From: Acinetobacter sp.
GTDB lineage: Bacteria > Pseudomonadota > Gammaproteobacteria > Pseudomonadales > Moraxellaceae
Direction: 5' to 3'
Length of the DNA stretch: 7,758 nucleotides
Assembly: GCA_008017255.1 (NCBI GenBank)
Contig: SSHD01000027.1
Location: forward strand, 1-7,758
Shown here: positions 1-6,786 of the stretch, piece after piece
Numbering within the stretch: the first letter of the stretch is position 1
Layout of the letters: each line of letters starts with the position of its first letter
Notes under the pieces: model-generated
Databases searched by the model: none
Told to the model about the DNA's origin: nothing
What the model saw: only the letters and a program-made list of their open reading frames with translations
Program-made: the position numbers and the translations under genes

Positions 1-447
1 CTGCATGGTACGTTCGCATAATTGCTCCAACGCTTGCGAACTTTGCGCTGCAATTTGCCAAACTTCGACATTGCTCAGGGTTTTAATCTTGCTATTTCTT
101 TGCCACCAATCGTCGGCTTGTGAGCCATAGCAAATCACTGCAATGTGCTTACAGCGTGCACTGGCTTTTTTGACTTTATCTTCAGATGGACAGCCCACTT
201 CAATCCATTTGTCTAACAGCCCAGTCAGATCTTTTTGCCATAGCGCAGGTTCATCGGTTTCAAATAAATCTTTGGTAAATTCTAACTGCTCGTGCGCATA
301 GCGTGCATAAGCCAAAATACGCACCATTAAACGCTCTATGGTTTCTGACGGATGCAAAGCAAGGGTGAGTTGATAATCTGCATAAACATGCACATCCATA
401 TTGGCAATGTTTAAATCTACCTTATATATTGTTGCTTTTAACGCCAT
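1..447 (-). CDS. yaeQ: YaeQ family protein (partial, C-terminus beyond left edge)
   Basis: I translated the minus strand from the ATG at 447 and found 149 open codons running off the window. The start MALKATIYK, the HPSET motif (residues 32-36) followed by ERLMVRILAYA, the DKWIEVG segment (79-85) and the KVKKA segment (92-96) match my memory of E. coli YaeQ, which is about 180 residues. About 30 C-terminal residues are therefore missing only because the window ends. The start is supported by GAGGA eight bases upstream of the ATG. The family is known to have a PD-(D/E)XK nuclease-like fold. E. coli YaeQ was linked to suppression of rfaH loss, but its biochemical role is unsettled, so I assign no activity. 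The protein is probably cytoplasmic, with no signal peptide or membrane segment. It lies 60 bases downstream of the GTPase gene on the same strand, so partial co-transcription is possible. Confidence 0.93.
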   Translation of the reverse strand, partial: MALKATIYKVDLNIANMDVHVYADYQLTLALHPSETIERLMVRILAYARYAHEQLEFTKDLFETDEPALWQKDLTGLLDKWIEVGCPSEDKVKKASARCKHIAVICYGSQADDWWQRNSKIKTLSNVEVWQIAAQSSQALEQLCERTMQ

Positions 448-490
448 AAATCGTGTCCTCAAATGTGCGCTAAGCATACTCTATTTTGTG

Positions 491-513
491 CAAAAAATGC
501 GGTGATTTCACCG
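491..513 (-). terminator. Hairpin plus T-run between GTPase gene and yaeQ
   Basis: On the minus strand CGGTG, a four-base AAAT loop and CACCG form a compact GC-rich stem (plus strand 500-513), followed by CA and six T (plus strand A-run 492-497). This is the layout of a short intrinsic terminator. It overlaps the TGA stop of the GTPase gene (508-510). The stem is only five to six base pairs, so it may be leaky and act as an attenuator before yaeQ. Confidence 0.5.
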
Positions 514-1521
514 GCAATCACTCGGCGTAGTGTCGATACGGCACGCCAATAATTGCGTTTCAAATGTCAGCCAAACCTGTTCAGTTTGGCAAATGATTTC
601 TAGCCGATTATCAATATTGGCGTCGACTGACTTATAGTTAAATTGCTGCGGATTAAAATTAAAACTTTTCCAACCTTGATCGGTATGAAAGATGGCTTTA
701 ATGCGCAACCAATGTTGCTGTGCACACAATACATCCAGTAATTGATCGAAATTAAATTGCCAACGCTTGGGAAATTTCCAACCCGCTACGCTAAAACCTT
801 GTGCAGTTTCCACATAATGATAAGGCAGTTGTTTGATGGGCTGCGACTCAGCATCCAATGCAGCGTGTTGTAACTTTAATAAAGGCTGAATTTTACGTTG
901 TGGCAGCTGTTGCACTACATCTAATTGTTGCAAGGCAACCTGCCCCTGTTCTGCTGCTATCCAATGTTGAATTTGTTGTTGATACTCTTGCTGCAATGCG
1001 ACATAGGCTTGATGATCCATTTCAGTCATAGCATCGACATGCGATAACACCACAATTTGTGCAGCTTTCAGTTGATCGGTATATAAATGCTGCTGTACCC
1101 AAGCATGGTCATGCAAACGGCTGCCATCGACCACCACCACCAGCGCCCGCAAAACTAAACTACTGTGCCAATGCGCTTCACTAAGTTGCTCTACCAATTG
1201 CGCGGGATGCCCCAAACCAGTTGGCTCAATGAATAACCGATCTGGTTTGGTTTCACTCAGTAACCGTGACAATGCAAGTTGCATTGGCAATTGACTACTA
1301 CAGCATAAACAACCGCCCAATAATTCTTTGACTGCATAACCTGATTGTTGGCGAATTAGTTGCTGATCTATGCCAATTTGCCCAAATTCATTCATCAATA
1401 TCGCCCAGACTTCATGTTCAGGCTTTTGGGTCAATAAATGTTGTAATAGCGTGGTTTTCCCTGCCCCTAGAAAGCCAGAAATAATATGTGTGGGAACTGC
1501 TTTTGCGGCAACAAGTTTCAC
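508..1521 (-). CDS. CobW/P47K-type (G3E family) GTPase, probable metal chaperone
   Basis: This 337-residue cytoplasmic P-loop GTPase belongs to the G3E/COG0523 group. Visible motifs are Walker A GFLGAGKTT (residues 16-24), ILMNEFGQIGID (41-52), the group's metal-binding CLCC (71-74, after GG), EPTG (99-102) and VVVVDG (128-133). A CobW_C-like domain follows at about 232-326. Family members use GTP hydrolysis to deliver metals such as zinc, cobalt or nickel to client proteins; the metal here cannot be read from sequence. Unusually, the expected G4 motif [N/T]KxD is SHVD (160-163), so guanine recognition may be altered. The start is GTG: an in-frame TAG lies just upstream and the first internal Met (43) is beyond Walker A. 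The ribosome-binding site is weak. I saw no clear Zur-type palindrome in the upstream spacer. yaeQ follows 60 bases downstream. Confidence 0.92.
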   Translation of the reverse strand: MKLVAAKAVPTHIISGFLGAGKTTLLQHLLTQKPEHEVWAILMNEFGQIGIDQQLIRQQSGYAVKELLGGCLCCSSQLPMQLALSRLLSETKPDRLFIEPTGLGHPAQLVEQLSEAHWHSSLVLRALVVVVDGSRLHDHAWVQQHLYTDQLKAAQIVVLSHVDAMTEMDHQAYVALQQEYQQQIQHWIAAEQGQVALQQLDVVQQLPQRKIQPLLKLQHAALDAESQPIKQLPYHYVETAQGFSVAGWKFPKRWQFNFDQLLDVLCAQQHWLRIKAIFHTDQGWKSFNFNPQQFNYKSVDANIDNRLEIICQTEQVWLTFETQLLACRIDTTPSDCR

Positions 1522-1564
1522 GAAACGCTCGATCTAAAAGATTTATTGCATTTTAAAGAGAAAA

Positions 1565-1594
1565 TTTATGTAAATAAAACTGCGATTCGATCAA
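1565..1594 (-). promoter_or_regulatory. Candidate promoter for the G3E GTPase gene
   Basis: On the minus strand TTGATC (plus 1589-1594) and CATAAA (plus 1565-1570) are separated by 18 bases. Each matches the sigma-70 consensus at four of six positions. A start near 1558 would leave a leader of about 37 bases before the GTG at 1521. This is a pattern match only. Confidence 0.28.
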
Positions 1595-1872
1595 ATCGGG
1601 GCATTTATTACGCTACAACGTAACAAACATGTAAATGCTTTGGCTATTTTGCAAACAAGTGGAAATATTTGCATACATGTTGAGCAGCGATTTATTGCGA
1701 TTTTTTAACACAGCTACCACATAGCGCTGTGCAATATTTCACATTGTTAAGAATAACGTAATTGATTGTGAAGCGTATTATCACAAATAGTTTTAGCTTC
1801 TAGCATGATCATCACCGCTCAAACTGCGTTAATGCACAGTATACGGTGGTTTTTCTAACCTAATCTAACTAT

Positions 1873-1883
1873 GGATGCCAAAC
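1873..1883 (+). promoter_or_regulatory. Shine-Dalgarno that favours the start at 1884
   Basis: GGA at 1873-1875 lies eight bases before the ATG at 1884. The alternative in-frame ATG at 1875 overlaps this GGA and has no purine-rich site before it. Initiation at 1884 is therefore more likely and gives a classic signal-peptide start, MKLTK. Confidence 0.45.
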
Positions 1884-2114
1884 ATGAAACTGACTAAAAC
1901 ATTATTCGCCACTACCCTTGCACTTAGCGCTACAACAGCTTTTGCTGCTGAAAAACATCAACCGGCACCTGTGCCAGTGGAAGAAAAAGTTGTGGTTTCT
2001 AGTCAAGAACAACCTGCAAGCCAAGAACAGTCCGCAACAGAAAGCCAAGAAACGAGTGATGCAACTGCTGCGGTAGCAAGTGAAGCTGCATCTGCACCAG
2101 TGGCGAGTAACTAA
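1884..2114 (+). CDS. Small exported Ala/Ser/Gln/Glu-rich protein of unknown function
   Basis: I do not recognise a family. Starting at 1884 the product is 76 residues; an upstream in-frame ATG at 1875 would add MPN. The first 21 residues form a Sec signal peptide: basic start MKLTK, hydrophobic core, and AFA before AEK as a likely signal peptidase I site. There is no lipobox cysteine, so it is not a lipoprotein. The mature part of about 55 residues is low complexity, with SQEQ, SQEQ and SQET repeats, a PAPVPVEEK stretch, no aromatic residue, no Cys and about nine acidic against two lysine residues. It should be an acidic, disordered periplasmic or secreted peptide. It stands alone on the plus strand and is followed by three hairpins. 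The signal peptide and clean termination argue for a real gene; the frame on the opposite strand looks like its shadow. Confidence 0.72.
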   Translation: MKLTKTLFATTLALSATTAFAAEKHQPAPVPVEEKVVVSSQEQPASQEQSATESQETSDATAAVASEAASAPVASN

Positions 2115-2128
2115 AACCACTCTAGCGC

Positions 2129-2146
2129 AAACGAGAAATCGTTTTT
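2129..2146 (+). other. Small GAAA-loop hairpin with T-run
   Basis: AAACGA (2129-2134), a GAAA tetraloop and TCGTTT (2139-2144), then TT, lie 15 bases after the stop of the secreted-protein gene. The six-pair stem is weak, but a GAAA loop is stabilising. It could be a minor terminator or a 3' end stabiliser. Confidence 0.35.
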
Positions 2147-2160
2147 AAACATCCGCCTCA

Positions 2161-2185
2161 TTTGCAATGTTCGCGGCATTGCAAA
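2161..2185 (+). repeat. Perfect 9-bp inverted repeat
   Basis: TTTGCAATG (2161-2169) pairs exactly with CATTGCAAA (2177-2185) around a seven-base loop. It sits directly before the strong terminator, so the transcript of the secreted-protein gene would carry tandem hairpins. It lacks its own T-run and may serve as an RNA stabiliser or back-up stem. Confidence 0.6.
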
Positions 2186-2186
2186 T

Positions 2187-2225
2187 AAAAAAAGATCGAA
2201 CCATGCTGCGGTTCGATCTTTTTTT
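2187..2225. terminator. Bidirectional intrinsic terminator
   Basis: A perfect 16-bp stem (2187-2202 with 2210-2225) has a seven-base loop. Its GATCGAACC core is flanked by seven A on the left and seven T on the right, so both strands end in a U-tract. It serves the plus-strand secreted-protein gene and the convergent minus-strand thioesterase gene. Confidence 0.92.
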
Positions 2226-2251
2226 AAGCTGAGATGAAATTTAGCCTGCAA

Positions 2252-2773
2252 TTAACACTGTGTATTCGGCTTAAATATACTACATGAAGGTTGTTGAACT
2301 TCTTGCAAACGCATCACTTTACGTTGTTCTGCGGCTTCAGAACGGCAACGCTTCCAATCGGTATCGAGCTTTAACTGCGGAATTGGCATTGGCTTACGCT
2401 GCTCATCGACCGCCACCATCGTGAAATAACAGGTGTTGGTATGACGAATGGTACGCTTTTGAATATTTTGTGCTTCCACCCGAATGCCAATTTCCATAGA
2501 GGTACGCCCAACGTGATTGACGCTGGCTAAAAATGTCACCAACTCACCCACATAAATCGGTTCTTTAAAGTTCACTTTATCTACCGATAAGGTCACGACA
2601 TAGCTACCAGAATAACGACTGGCACAGGCATAGGCCACTTGGTCGAGCAGTTTTAGAATTGCACCTCCATGAACATTACCTGAAAAATTTGCCATATCAG
2701 GCGTCATTAAAATAGACATCGTCAACTCTGATTGGTCATCAGGAGTTTGCGTGTTTTGATCAAGTTCAGACAT
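2252..2773 (-). CDS. Acyl-CoA thioesterase, single hotdog domain
   Basis: This 173-residue cytoplasmic protein belongs to the COG1607 (YciA/BACH-like) hotdog acyl-CoA hydrolases, which cleave acyl-CoA to free acid and CoA. The signature segment is SGNVHGGAILKLLDQVAYA, with Asn33, HGG at 35-37 and Asp44. In this family the Asn and Asp act from opposite subunits of a hotdog dimer, and Asp44 coincides with the YciA catalytic position. Typical family segments VVTLSVDKVNFKEPIYVGE (59-77) and YFTMVAVD (116-123) follow. The C-terminal extension from about 135 is charged and not conserved in my memory. AAGAG nine bases before the ATG supports the start. Chain-length preference cannot be read from sequence. 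The gene follows gyrA but is isolated from it by a strong terminator, so it should have its own promoter in 2774-3030. Confidence 0.9.
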   Translation of the reverse strand: MSELDQNTQTPDDQSELTMSILMTPDMANFSGNVHGGAILKLLDQVAYACASRYSGSYVVTLSVDKVNFKEPIYVGELVTFLASVNHVGRTSMEIGIRVEAQNIQKRTIRHTNTCYFTMVAVDEQRKPMPIPQLKLDTDWKRCRSEAAEQRKVMRLQEVQQPSCSIFKPNTQC

Positions 2774-3030
2774 AATCAGAAACTCTTAGGGAGACAACAA
2801 CAATAGCGCTATATTATGGTCGATTCCCTCGCAGAAAAATACATGAATATCATCAATTATTATGATGGTGATTAATTTCATATTTCACAAAGATTACATT
2901 ACCGCTATTTCCGCTGAATACAGTTCAAATTCAGCGCAGCATCATTTTGAATAGAAATATTTATATCATTTTGTATGATACCAATGCGCGATGAATCTCC
3001 ATCAAACTAGACTAAAAAACTACCCCCAAT
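2774..3030. other. Intergenic leader of the thioesterase gene
   Basis: This AT-rich stretch between the thioesterase start and the gyrA terminator has no coding frame I can support. Minus-strand hexamers resembling a -10 occur (CATAAT at plus 2813-2818), but none has a -35 at proper spacing, so I assign no promoter. It holds two dyads: the 8-bp pair at 2912-2936 and TATCAT/ATGATA at 2964-2980. Confidence 0.45.
2912..2936. repeat. Perfect 8-bp dyad upstream of the thioesterase gene
   Basis: CGCTGAAT (2912-2919) pairs exactly with ATTCAGCG (2929-2936) around a nine-base spacer. It is about 140 bases upstream of the thioesterase ATG. The 17-base centre-to-centre distance could fit an operator half-site pair or an RNA hairpin; I recognise no specific regulator. 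Confidence 0.45.
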
Positions 3031-3060
3031 AAAAAAGGAAGCCCATAGGCTTCCTTTTTT
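3031..3060 (-). terminator. gyrA intrinsic terminator
   Basis: A perfect 13-bp stem (3031-3043 with 3048-3060) has a four-base loop, a GGAAGCC core and six T on either strand. It begins 15 bases after the gyrA stop, in the direction of transcription, and isolates gyrA from the thioesterase gene. Confidence 0.93.
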
Positions 3061-3074
3061 ACAACTTAGATTGC

Positions 3075-5801
3075 TCAGACTTTTGGCTCTGCATCATCTT
3101 TTAGTTCAGATGAAACATCTTCAACAGCTGTTGTTTCAGCAGCAGGCGCTGCAACTTCATCTAAAACGTCTAATTCATCATCTACAGCTTCAATTGAAAC
3201 TACACCAACCAACGTTTCAGCATCACTTAAACGAATTAAGCGTACACCTTGTGCATTACGACCTGTGGTTGCAACTTCTGCGGCGCGTGTACGCACCAAA
3301 GTTCCACCATCAGAAATCAACATCAGCTCTTTGCTTTCATCAATCGAAACTGCACCAACCAATTCACCATTACGTTCGCTGGTTTTAATGGCAATGACAC
3401 CCTTACCACCACGTTTCTTGGTTGGGAAGTCACCCACTGGGGTGCGTTTACCATAACCATTGGCACAAGCACAGAGTACTTCACCCGTTACAGGAACCAC
3501 CACCAGTGAAACGATACGACTGAGCACATTTGAATCGGATAAATCATCATTGTCATCGCTATCATCAGTCTCAACTTCGGCATCTTCAACTTCTATGCTG
3601 TTGCTAGCCAATTTGACTCGCATGCCACGCACACCTTTGGCGGTACGCCCCATAGCACGCACATCAGTTTCAGCAAAACGAATCGCTTTACCTTCATTGG
3701 AGAACAGCATAATTTGCTGATTACCATCGGTAATTGCAACGCCAATTAAGGTGTCTTCTTCATTTAGTTCAATGGCACGTAAACCATTGGAACGCACATT
3801 GCTAAACTGTACCAATTCAACACGTTTTACCGTGCCCGAAGCTGTTGCCATAAACACAAAATGGTTTTCTGGGAACTCAGTCAACGGTAAAATTGCGGTT
3901 ACGGTTTCATTGGCTTCCAGTGGCAACAAGTTGACAATTGGACGACCTTTGGCACCACGAGAGGCTTGTGGCACTTCAAACACACGCAGGCGATACACCT
4001 TACCGACATTGGTAAAGCACAGTACGGTGGCATGGTTAGAAGCAACAATTAAATGTTGGATGATGTCGTCATCTTTCATGGTAGTTGCAGACTTACCACG
4101 ACCACCACGACGTTGTGCTTGATAATCAGACAGTGGTTGCGTTTTGGCATAACCAGTTTGCGAAACGGTTAACACCACTTGCTCTTCTGGAATCAAATCT
4201 TCACGACAGAAATCTACACCTGATTCCACAATGTCAGTACGACGACCATCGCCATATTGCTGCAAAATCAATGCAAGTTCTTCACGAATCACATTCATCA
4301 ACAAGTTGAAATCATTTAAAATTGCCGTTAATCCAGCAATTTGCCCCAAGATTTCAGTATATTCGGCGTGTAGTTTATCTTGCTCTAAACCAGTTAAACG
4401 GTGTAAGCGTAACTCTAAAATTGCCGCAACTTGGGTTGGCGATAATCGATAAATTTCACCCGACAAACCAAATGGACGGCTTGGGTCTTCGCCTTCAATT
4501 TCATCTGGACGTACCGAAATTGCACCGGCTTTTTCAAGCAATGCCACCACACCACCGCCAGCCCACTCGCCTGCTTGTAAACGTTCACGTGCTTCGCTTG
4601 GGTTGGCAGAAGTTTTAATGGTTTCAATAATGGCATCAATATTCGCCAAAGCAACCGTTAAACCTTCTAAGATATGTCCACGTTCACGTGCTTTACGCAA
4701 TTCAAACATGGTACGACGCGTCACCACTTCTTGGCGATGACGAATAAATGCCGCAATAATATCTTTTAAATTCATCAACTTTGGCTGACCATTGTCTAAA
4801 CAAACCATGTTGATGCTGAACGAATTTTGCAACTGGGTATGCAAGAATAAATTATTCACCGCAACTTCAGCATTTTCGCCACGTTTGAGGTCAATCGCAA
4901 TACGCATACCGTCTTTATCAGACTCATCACGCAGTTCCGAAATGCCTTCAAGTTTCTTTTCTTTGACCAGTTCAGCAATACGTTCAATGGTTCTTGCTTT
5001 GTTGACCTGATACGGAATTTCGGTAAACACAATGGTGGTCCGACCGGTTTTCGGATCTTCTTCGAAGTGATATTTACCACGAATATGCAAACGACCTTTA
5101 CCAGTACGGTACGCATCGACAATGCCAGATTTACCGTAAATAATACCACCAGTAGGGAAATCTGGACCCGAAATATGTTCCATTAACCCTTCAATAGAAA
5201 TATTCGGATCATTGGCATAAGCCAAACAAGCATTGACCACTTCGGTCATATTGTGCGGCGCCATATTGGTCGCCATACCCACTGCAATACCTGTCGTACC
5301 GTTAATCAATAAGTTGGGAATGCGGGTCGGCATCACCTGCGGAATACGCTCAGAGCCGTCGTAGTTATCTTCCCAATCAACCGTGTCTTTTTCAAGATCA
5401 GCCAAAATCTCATGGGTGAGTTTTTGCATCCGCACTTCGGTATAACGCATTGCCGCGGCACTATCGCCATCGACCGAACCGAAGTTACCTTGACCATCGA
5501 CCAACAAGTAGCGCAAGCTAAAATTCTGCGCCATACGAACAATGGTTTCGTACACAGCAATGTCGCCATGCGGGTGATATTTACCGATCACATCCCCGAC
5601 CACACGAGCAGACTTTTTGTACGCTTTGTTATAATCATTACCCAATTCATGCATTGCAAACAACACACGACGGTGAACAGGTTTTAGACCGTCTCTTACA
5701 TCGGGCAATGCACGAGATACAATTACGCTCATGGCGTAATCTAAATATGAATGCTTGAGTTCGTCCTCAATGGCAATCGGTCTGATTTCCGATACGCTCA
5801 T
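3075..5801 (-). CDS. gyrA: DNA gyrase subunit A
   Basis: With GyrB this subunit forms the A2B2 type II topoisomerase that introduces negative supercoils using ATP. The 908-residue product is complete. The breakage-reunion domain covers about 1-525, with catalytic Tyr120 in AAMRYTE (E. coli Tyr122). The GyrA box, QRRGGRG at 563-569, opens the beta-pinwheel C-terminal domain, and an acidic tail ends the protein. The QRDR reads GDIAVYE: residue 81 is Ile (ATT, 5561-5559) where Ser is usual (E. coli Ser83), while Glu85 is, as I recall, the normal Acinetobacter residue at the E. coli Asp87 position. An acidic insert (about 735-757, 12 Asp/Glu in residues 737-756) interrupts the pinwheel relative to E. 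coli. AAGGAG five bases before the ATG fixes the start. The gene is monocistronic, with its own terminator. Length is close to the roughly 904 residues I recall for Acinetobacter. Confidence 0.98.
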   Translation of the reverse strand: MSVSEIRPIAIEDELKHSYLDYAMSVIVSRALPDVRDGLKPVHRRVLFAMHELGNDYNKAYKKSARVVGDVIGKYHPHGDIAVYETIVRMAQNFSLRYLLVDGQGNFGSVDGDSAAAMRYTEVRMQKLTHEILADLEKDTVDWEDNYDGSERIPQVMPTRIPNLLINGTTGIAVGMATNMAPHNMTEVVNACLAYANDPNISIEGLMEHISGPDFPTGGIIYGKSGIVDAYRTGKGRLHIRGKYHFEEDPKTGRTTIVFTEIPYQVNKARTIERIAELVKEKKLEGISELRDESDKDGMRIAIDLKRGENAEVAVNNLFLHTQLQNSFSINMVCLDNGQPKLMNLKDIIAAFIRHRQEVVTRRTMFELRKARERGHILEGLTVALANIDAIIETIKTSANPSEARERLQAGEWAGGGVVALLEKAGAISVRPDEIEGEDPSRPFGLSGEIYRLSPTQVAAILELRLHRLTGLEQDKLHAEYTEILGQIAGLTAILNDFNLLMNVIREELALILQQYGDGRRTDIVESGVDFCREDLIPEEQVVLTVSQTGYAKTQPLSDYQAQRRGGRGKSATTMKDDDIIQHLIVASNHATVLCFTNVGKVYRLRVFEVPQASRGAKGRPIVNLLPLEANETVTAILPLTEFPENHFVFMATASGTVKRVELVQFSNVRSNGLRAIELNEEDTLIGVAITDGNQQIMLFSNEGKAIRFAETDVRAMGRTAKGVRGMRVKLASNSIEVEDAEVETDDSDDNDDLSDSNVLSRIVSLVVVPVTGEVLCACANGYGKRTPVGDFPTKKRGGKGVIAIKTSERNGELVGAVSIDESKELMLISDGGTLVRTRAAEVATTGRNAQGVRLIRLSDAETLVGVVSIEAVDDELDVLDEVAAPAAETTAVEDVSSELKDDAEPKV

Positions 5802-5816
5802 GCATACTCCTTGTGT

Positions 5817-5839
5817 ACAGGTAGATGATGTTCACCTGT
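5817..5839. repeat. Dyad in the gyrA leader
   Basis: ACAGGT (5817-5822) pairs exactly with ACCTGT (5834-5839) around an 11-base spacer, just upstream of the gyrA Shine-Dalgarno. It could form a small leader hairpin or bind a protein. Six pairs in AT-rich DNA can occur by chance. Confidence 0.3.
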
Positions 5840-5909
5840 TTTTATGTCTTTAATCTTGCAAAAAATTAGTCGAAAAATTCGAACTAAAAATAAAAAAATA
5901 CAGCAGAAA

Positions 5910-5918
5910 ATTGTAGCA
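5910..5918 (-). promoter_or_regulatory. Candidate extended -10 promoter of gyrA
   Basis: On the minus strand TGC-TACAAT (plus 5910-5918) matches the extended -10 consensus TGnTATAAT with one mismatch. No good -35 lies at 16-18 bases, which extended -10 promoters tolerate. The start would be near 5903, giving a leader of about 100 bases. Confidence 0.5.
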
Positions 5919-6055
5919 TAAATACTCTTGTTTTTGTGCCGCAGAAACGCATTTAATTCCGTTAATTTTCTTTAATTTAGCCACTATTTTTCGCATATAT
6001 TTTATAAGGCATTTTCCAGCTGCACTGCGTCACATTTTTAGTGGGCATAAAATGC

Positions 6056-6080
6056 AAAAACTCTCTTTATTGAGAGCTTT
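6056..6080 (-). terminator. Terminator of the membrane-protein gene
   Basis: On the minus strand CTCTC, an AATAAA loop and GAGAG form the core stem. It extends through one G-T wobble into A-T pairs and ends in five T. The hairpin begins 24 bases after the stop at 6104, and the T-run is only on the minus strand, so it terminates this gene before gyrA. Confidence 0.7.
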
Positions 6081-6103
6081 AAATCGTAATTAAGGTAGAG
6101 CGT

Positions 6104-6616
6104 TTATTCAGATAAAACTGGCTTATCTTGTCGCATTACATGCAGCGTTACCAAAAACAGGCCAATAATCAAAGGAAACTCATAAAGCTCCTCTATTAAG
6201 TCTTTATACTCCAGATTGCGCAAGAAAATCTCACCATATGCACGATGATGTTCAATGCCATCCGAAATAACAAAACCCAATATCACTAACAGCACCGCCC
6301 ACACTGGAATGCTTATAGTTTTAATTTTTAAAGCAACTTCACTACGCAGTGGTTTTGAAAACAACATAAAAACCACCGAGCCCATCAAAACCACTGAAAT
6401 ACCACGGAAATAGATTTTCGGTACATCTGGGAAATAGTCACGCCCCCAACTGGTGCTGCGCCCAAACAAGACCAACCACCACAGTACAGCCCAAATCCAA
6501 AACTGCTTTTTTCCTTGCTGCAATTGCTTTGGGCGCATGAAGAAATAACTCAGCACTGCAAAAAGCAATAACAGCAAAGCATGACTATGCTCCACAGCAC
6601 GTACAATCGCCCCCAT
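6104..6616 (-). CDS. Multi-pass membrane protein, unknown function (main part of a probably frameshifted gene)
   Basis: I do not recognise the family. The open frame gives 170 residues with five hydrophobic segments at about 12-28, 38-53, 72-89, 101-119 and 146-161. Short loops between them carry conserved-looking polar stretches: GRSTSWGRDYFPDVP (52-66), SDGIEHH (118-124) and DLIEELYEFP (139-148). It should sit in the inner membrane. The ATG at 6616 has no Shine-Dalgarno and an in-frame TAA lies just upstream. In the neighbouring frame the sequence before it encodes another transmembrane helix that reads straight into this one if one base of the C5 run at 6610-6614 is removed. The junction then reads LPLYDGAIVRAVEHSH. 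The intact protein would be about 202 residues with six helices. As it stands, this is either a broken gene, a phase-variable one or a sequencing error. Confidence 0.7.
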   Translation of the reverse strand: MGAIVRAVEHSHALLLLLFAVLSYFFMRPKQLQQGKKQFWIWAVLWWLVLFGRSTSWGRDYFPDVPKIYFRGISVVLMGSVVFMLFSKPLRSEVALKIKTISIPVWAVLLVILGFVISDGIEHHRAYGEIFLRNLEYKDLIEELYEFPLIIGLFLVTLHVMRQDKPVLSE

Positions 6617-6713
6617 CGTATAGCGGCAATTTTAAATCTGCCACAAATGGAAATAGTAAACACAGTACGCCTAAGATCAGAACAGACCAAGATACTGGGG
6701 TATCGAACAGCAA
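6585..6713 (-). pseudogene. Upstream fragment of the frameshifted membrane-protein gene
   Basis: From a TTG at 6713 the minus strand encodes 42 residues ending at TAG (6587-6585). The start is LFDTPVSW after the initiator, then a transmembrane helix VLILGVLCLLFPFVADLKL, then PLYDGG. After the C5 run at 6610-6614 the frame loses sense (DCTCCGA, stop), while the next frame continues as the membrane protein. This is the pattern of a single-base insertion. A G-rich stretch eight bases before the TTG could serve as Shine-Dalgarno. An in-frame TAA further upstream limits the 5' extension, and no ATG or GTG is available. Confidence 0.6.
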
Positions 6714-6777
6714 AGTGGTGACCCCCAACCTACAAAAATCGCTTTAAGCAAGTTAAGCTAAAAAATGGATGGCGAAT

Positions 6778-6786
6778 ATTATCACA
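6778..6786 (-). promoter_or_regulatory. Candidate extended -10 for the membrane-protein gene
   Basis: On the minus strand TGT-GATAAT (plus 6778-6786) is an extended -10 with one mismatch in the hexamer. It would start transcription near 6771, about 58 bases before the TTG at 6713. No clear -35 is seen. The surrounding 14-mer TATTATCACAAATA also occurs at 1776-1789. Confidence 0.35.

Larger units (their letters stand above)
1522..1883. other. Divergent intergenic spacer
   Basis: These 362 bases separate the minus-strand GTPase gene from the plus-strand secreted-protein gene, so both promoters should be here. I see no convincing coding frame. Small dyads are present: CACAGC/GCTGTG (1709-1714 and 1726-1731), and an imperfect pair around ACATGTAAATGC (from 1628) and GCATACATGT (1671-1680). 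The 14-mer TATTATCACAAATA at 1776-1789 recurs at 6777-6790; read on the minus strand it contains an extended -10 (TGTGATAAT). I could not identify a good plus-strand promoter for the small gene. Confidence 0.5.
5802..6055. other. gyrA upstream region
   Basis: This AT-rich spacer lies between the membrane-protein terminator and the gyrA ATG. It contains the candidate extended -10, the leader dyad and several TTAAT runs (5950-5978), and no plausible coding frame. Confidence 0.5.

Noticed and set aside
1628..1680. Imperfect inverted pair ACATGTAAATGC and GCATACATGT, first considered as a regulator site for the GTPase gene.
   Set aside because: The arms match imperfectly with more than 30 bases between them, and they do not resemble a Zur-type palindrome. 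Too weak to call.
1902..2120. A 72-codon minus-strand frame opposite the small secreted-protein gene.
   Set aside because: It is the complement of a low-complexity coding region, has no Shine-Dalgarno support, and the plus strand has a clear signal peptide.
3071..5687. Many open frames of 60-120 codons on the plus strand and in other minus frames across gyrA.
   Set aside because: They all lie inside the intact 908-codon gyrA frame, give Leu/His/Ser/Thr-rich products without domains, and lack ribosome-binding sites.
6009..6055. GCATTTT and AAAATGC as a possible long hairpin near the membrane-protein terminator.
   Set aside because: Seven mostly A-T pairs with a 33-base loop would be unstable, and the adjacent CTCTC/GAGAG stem with its T-run explains termination.
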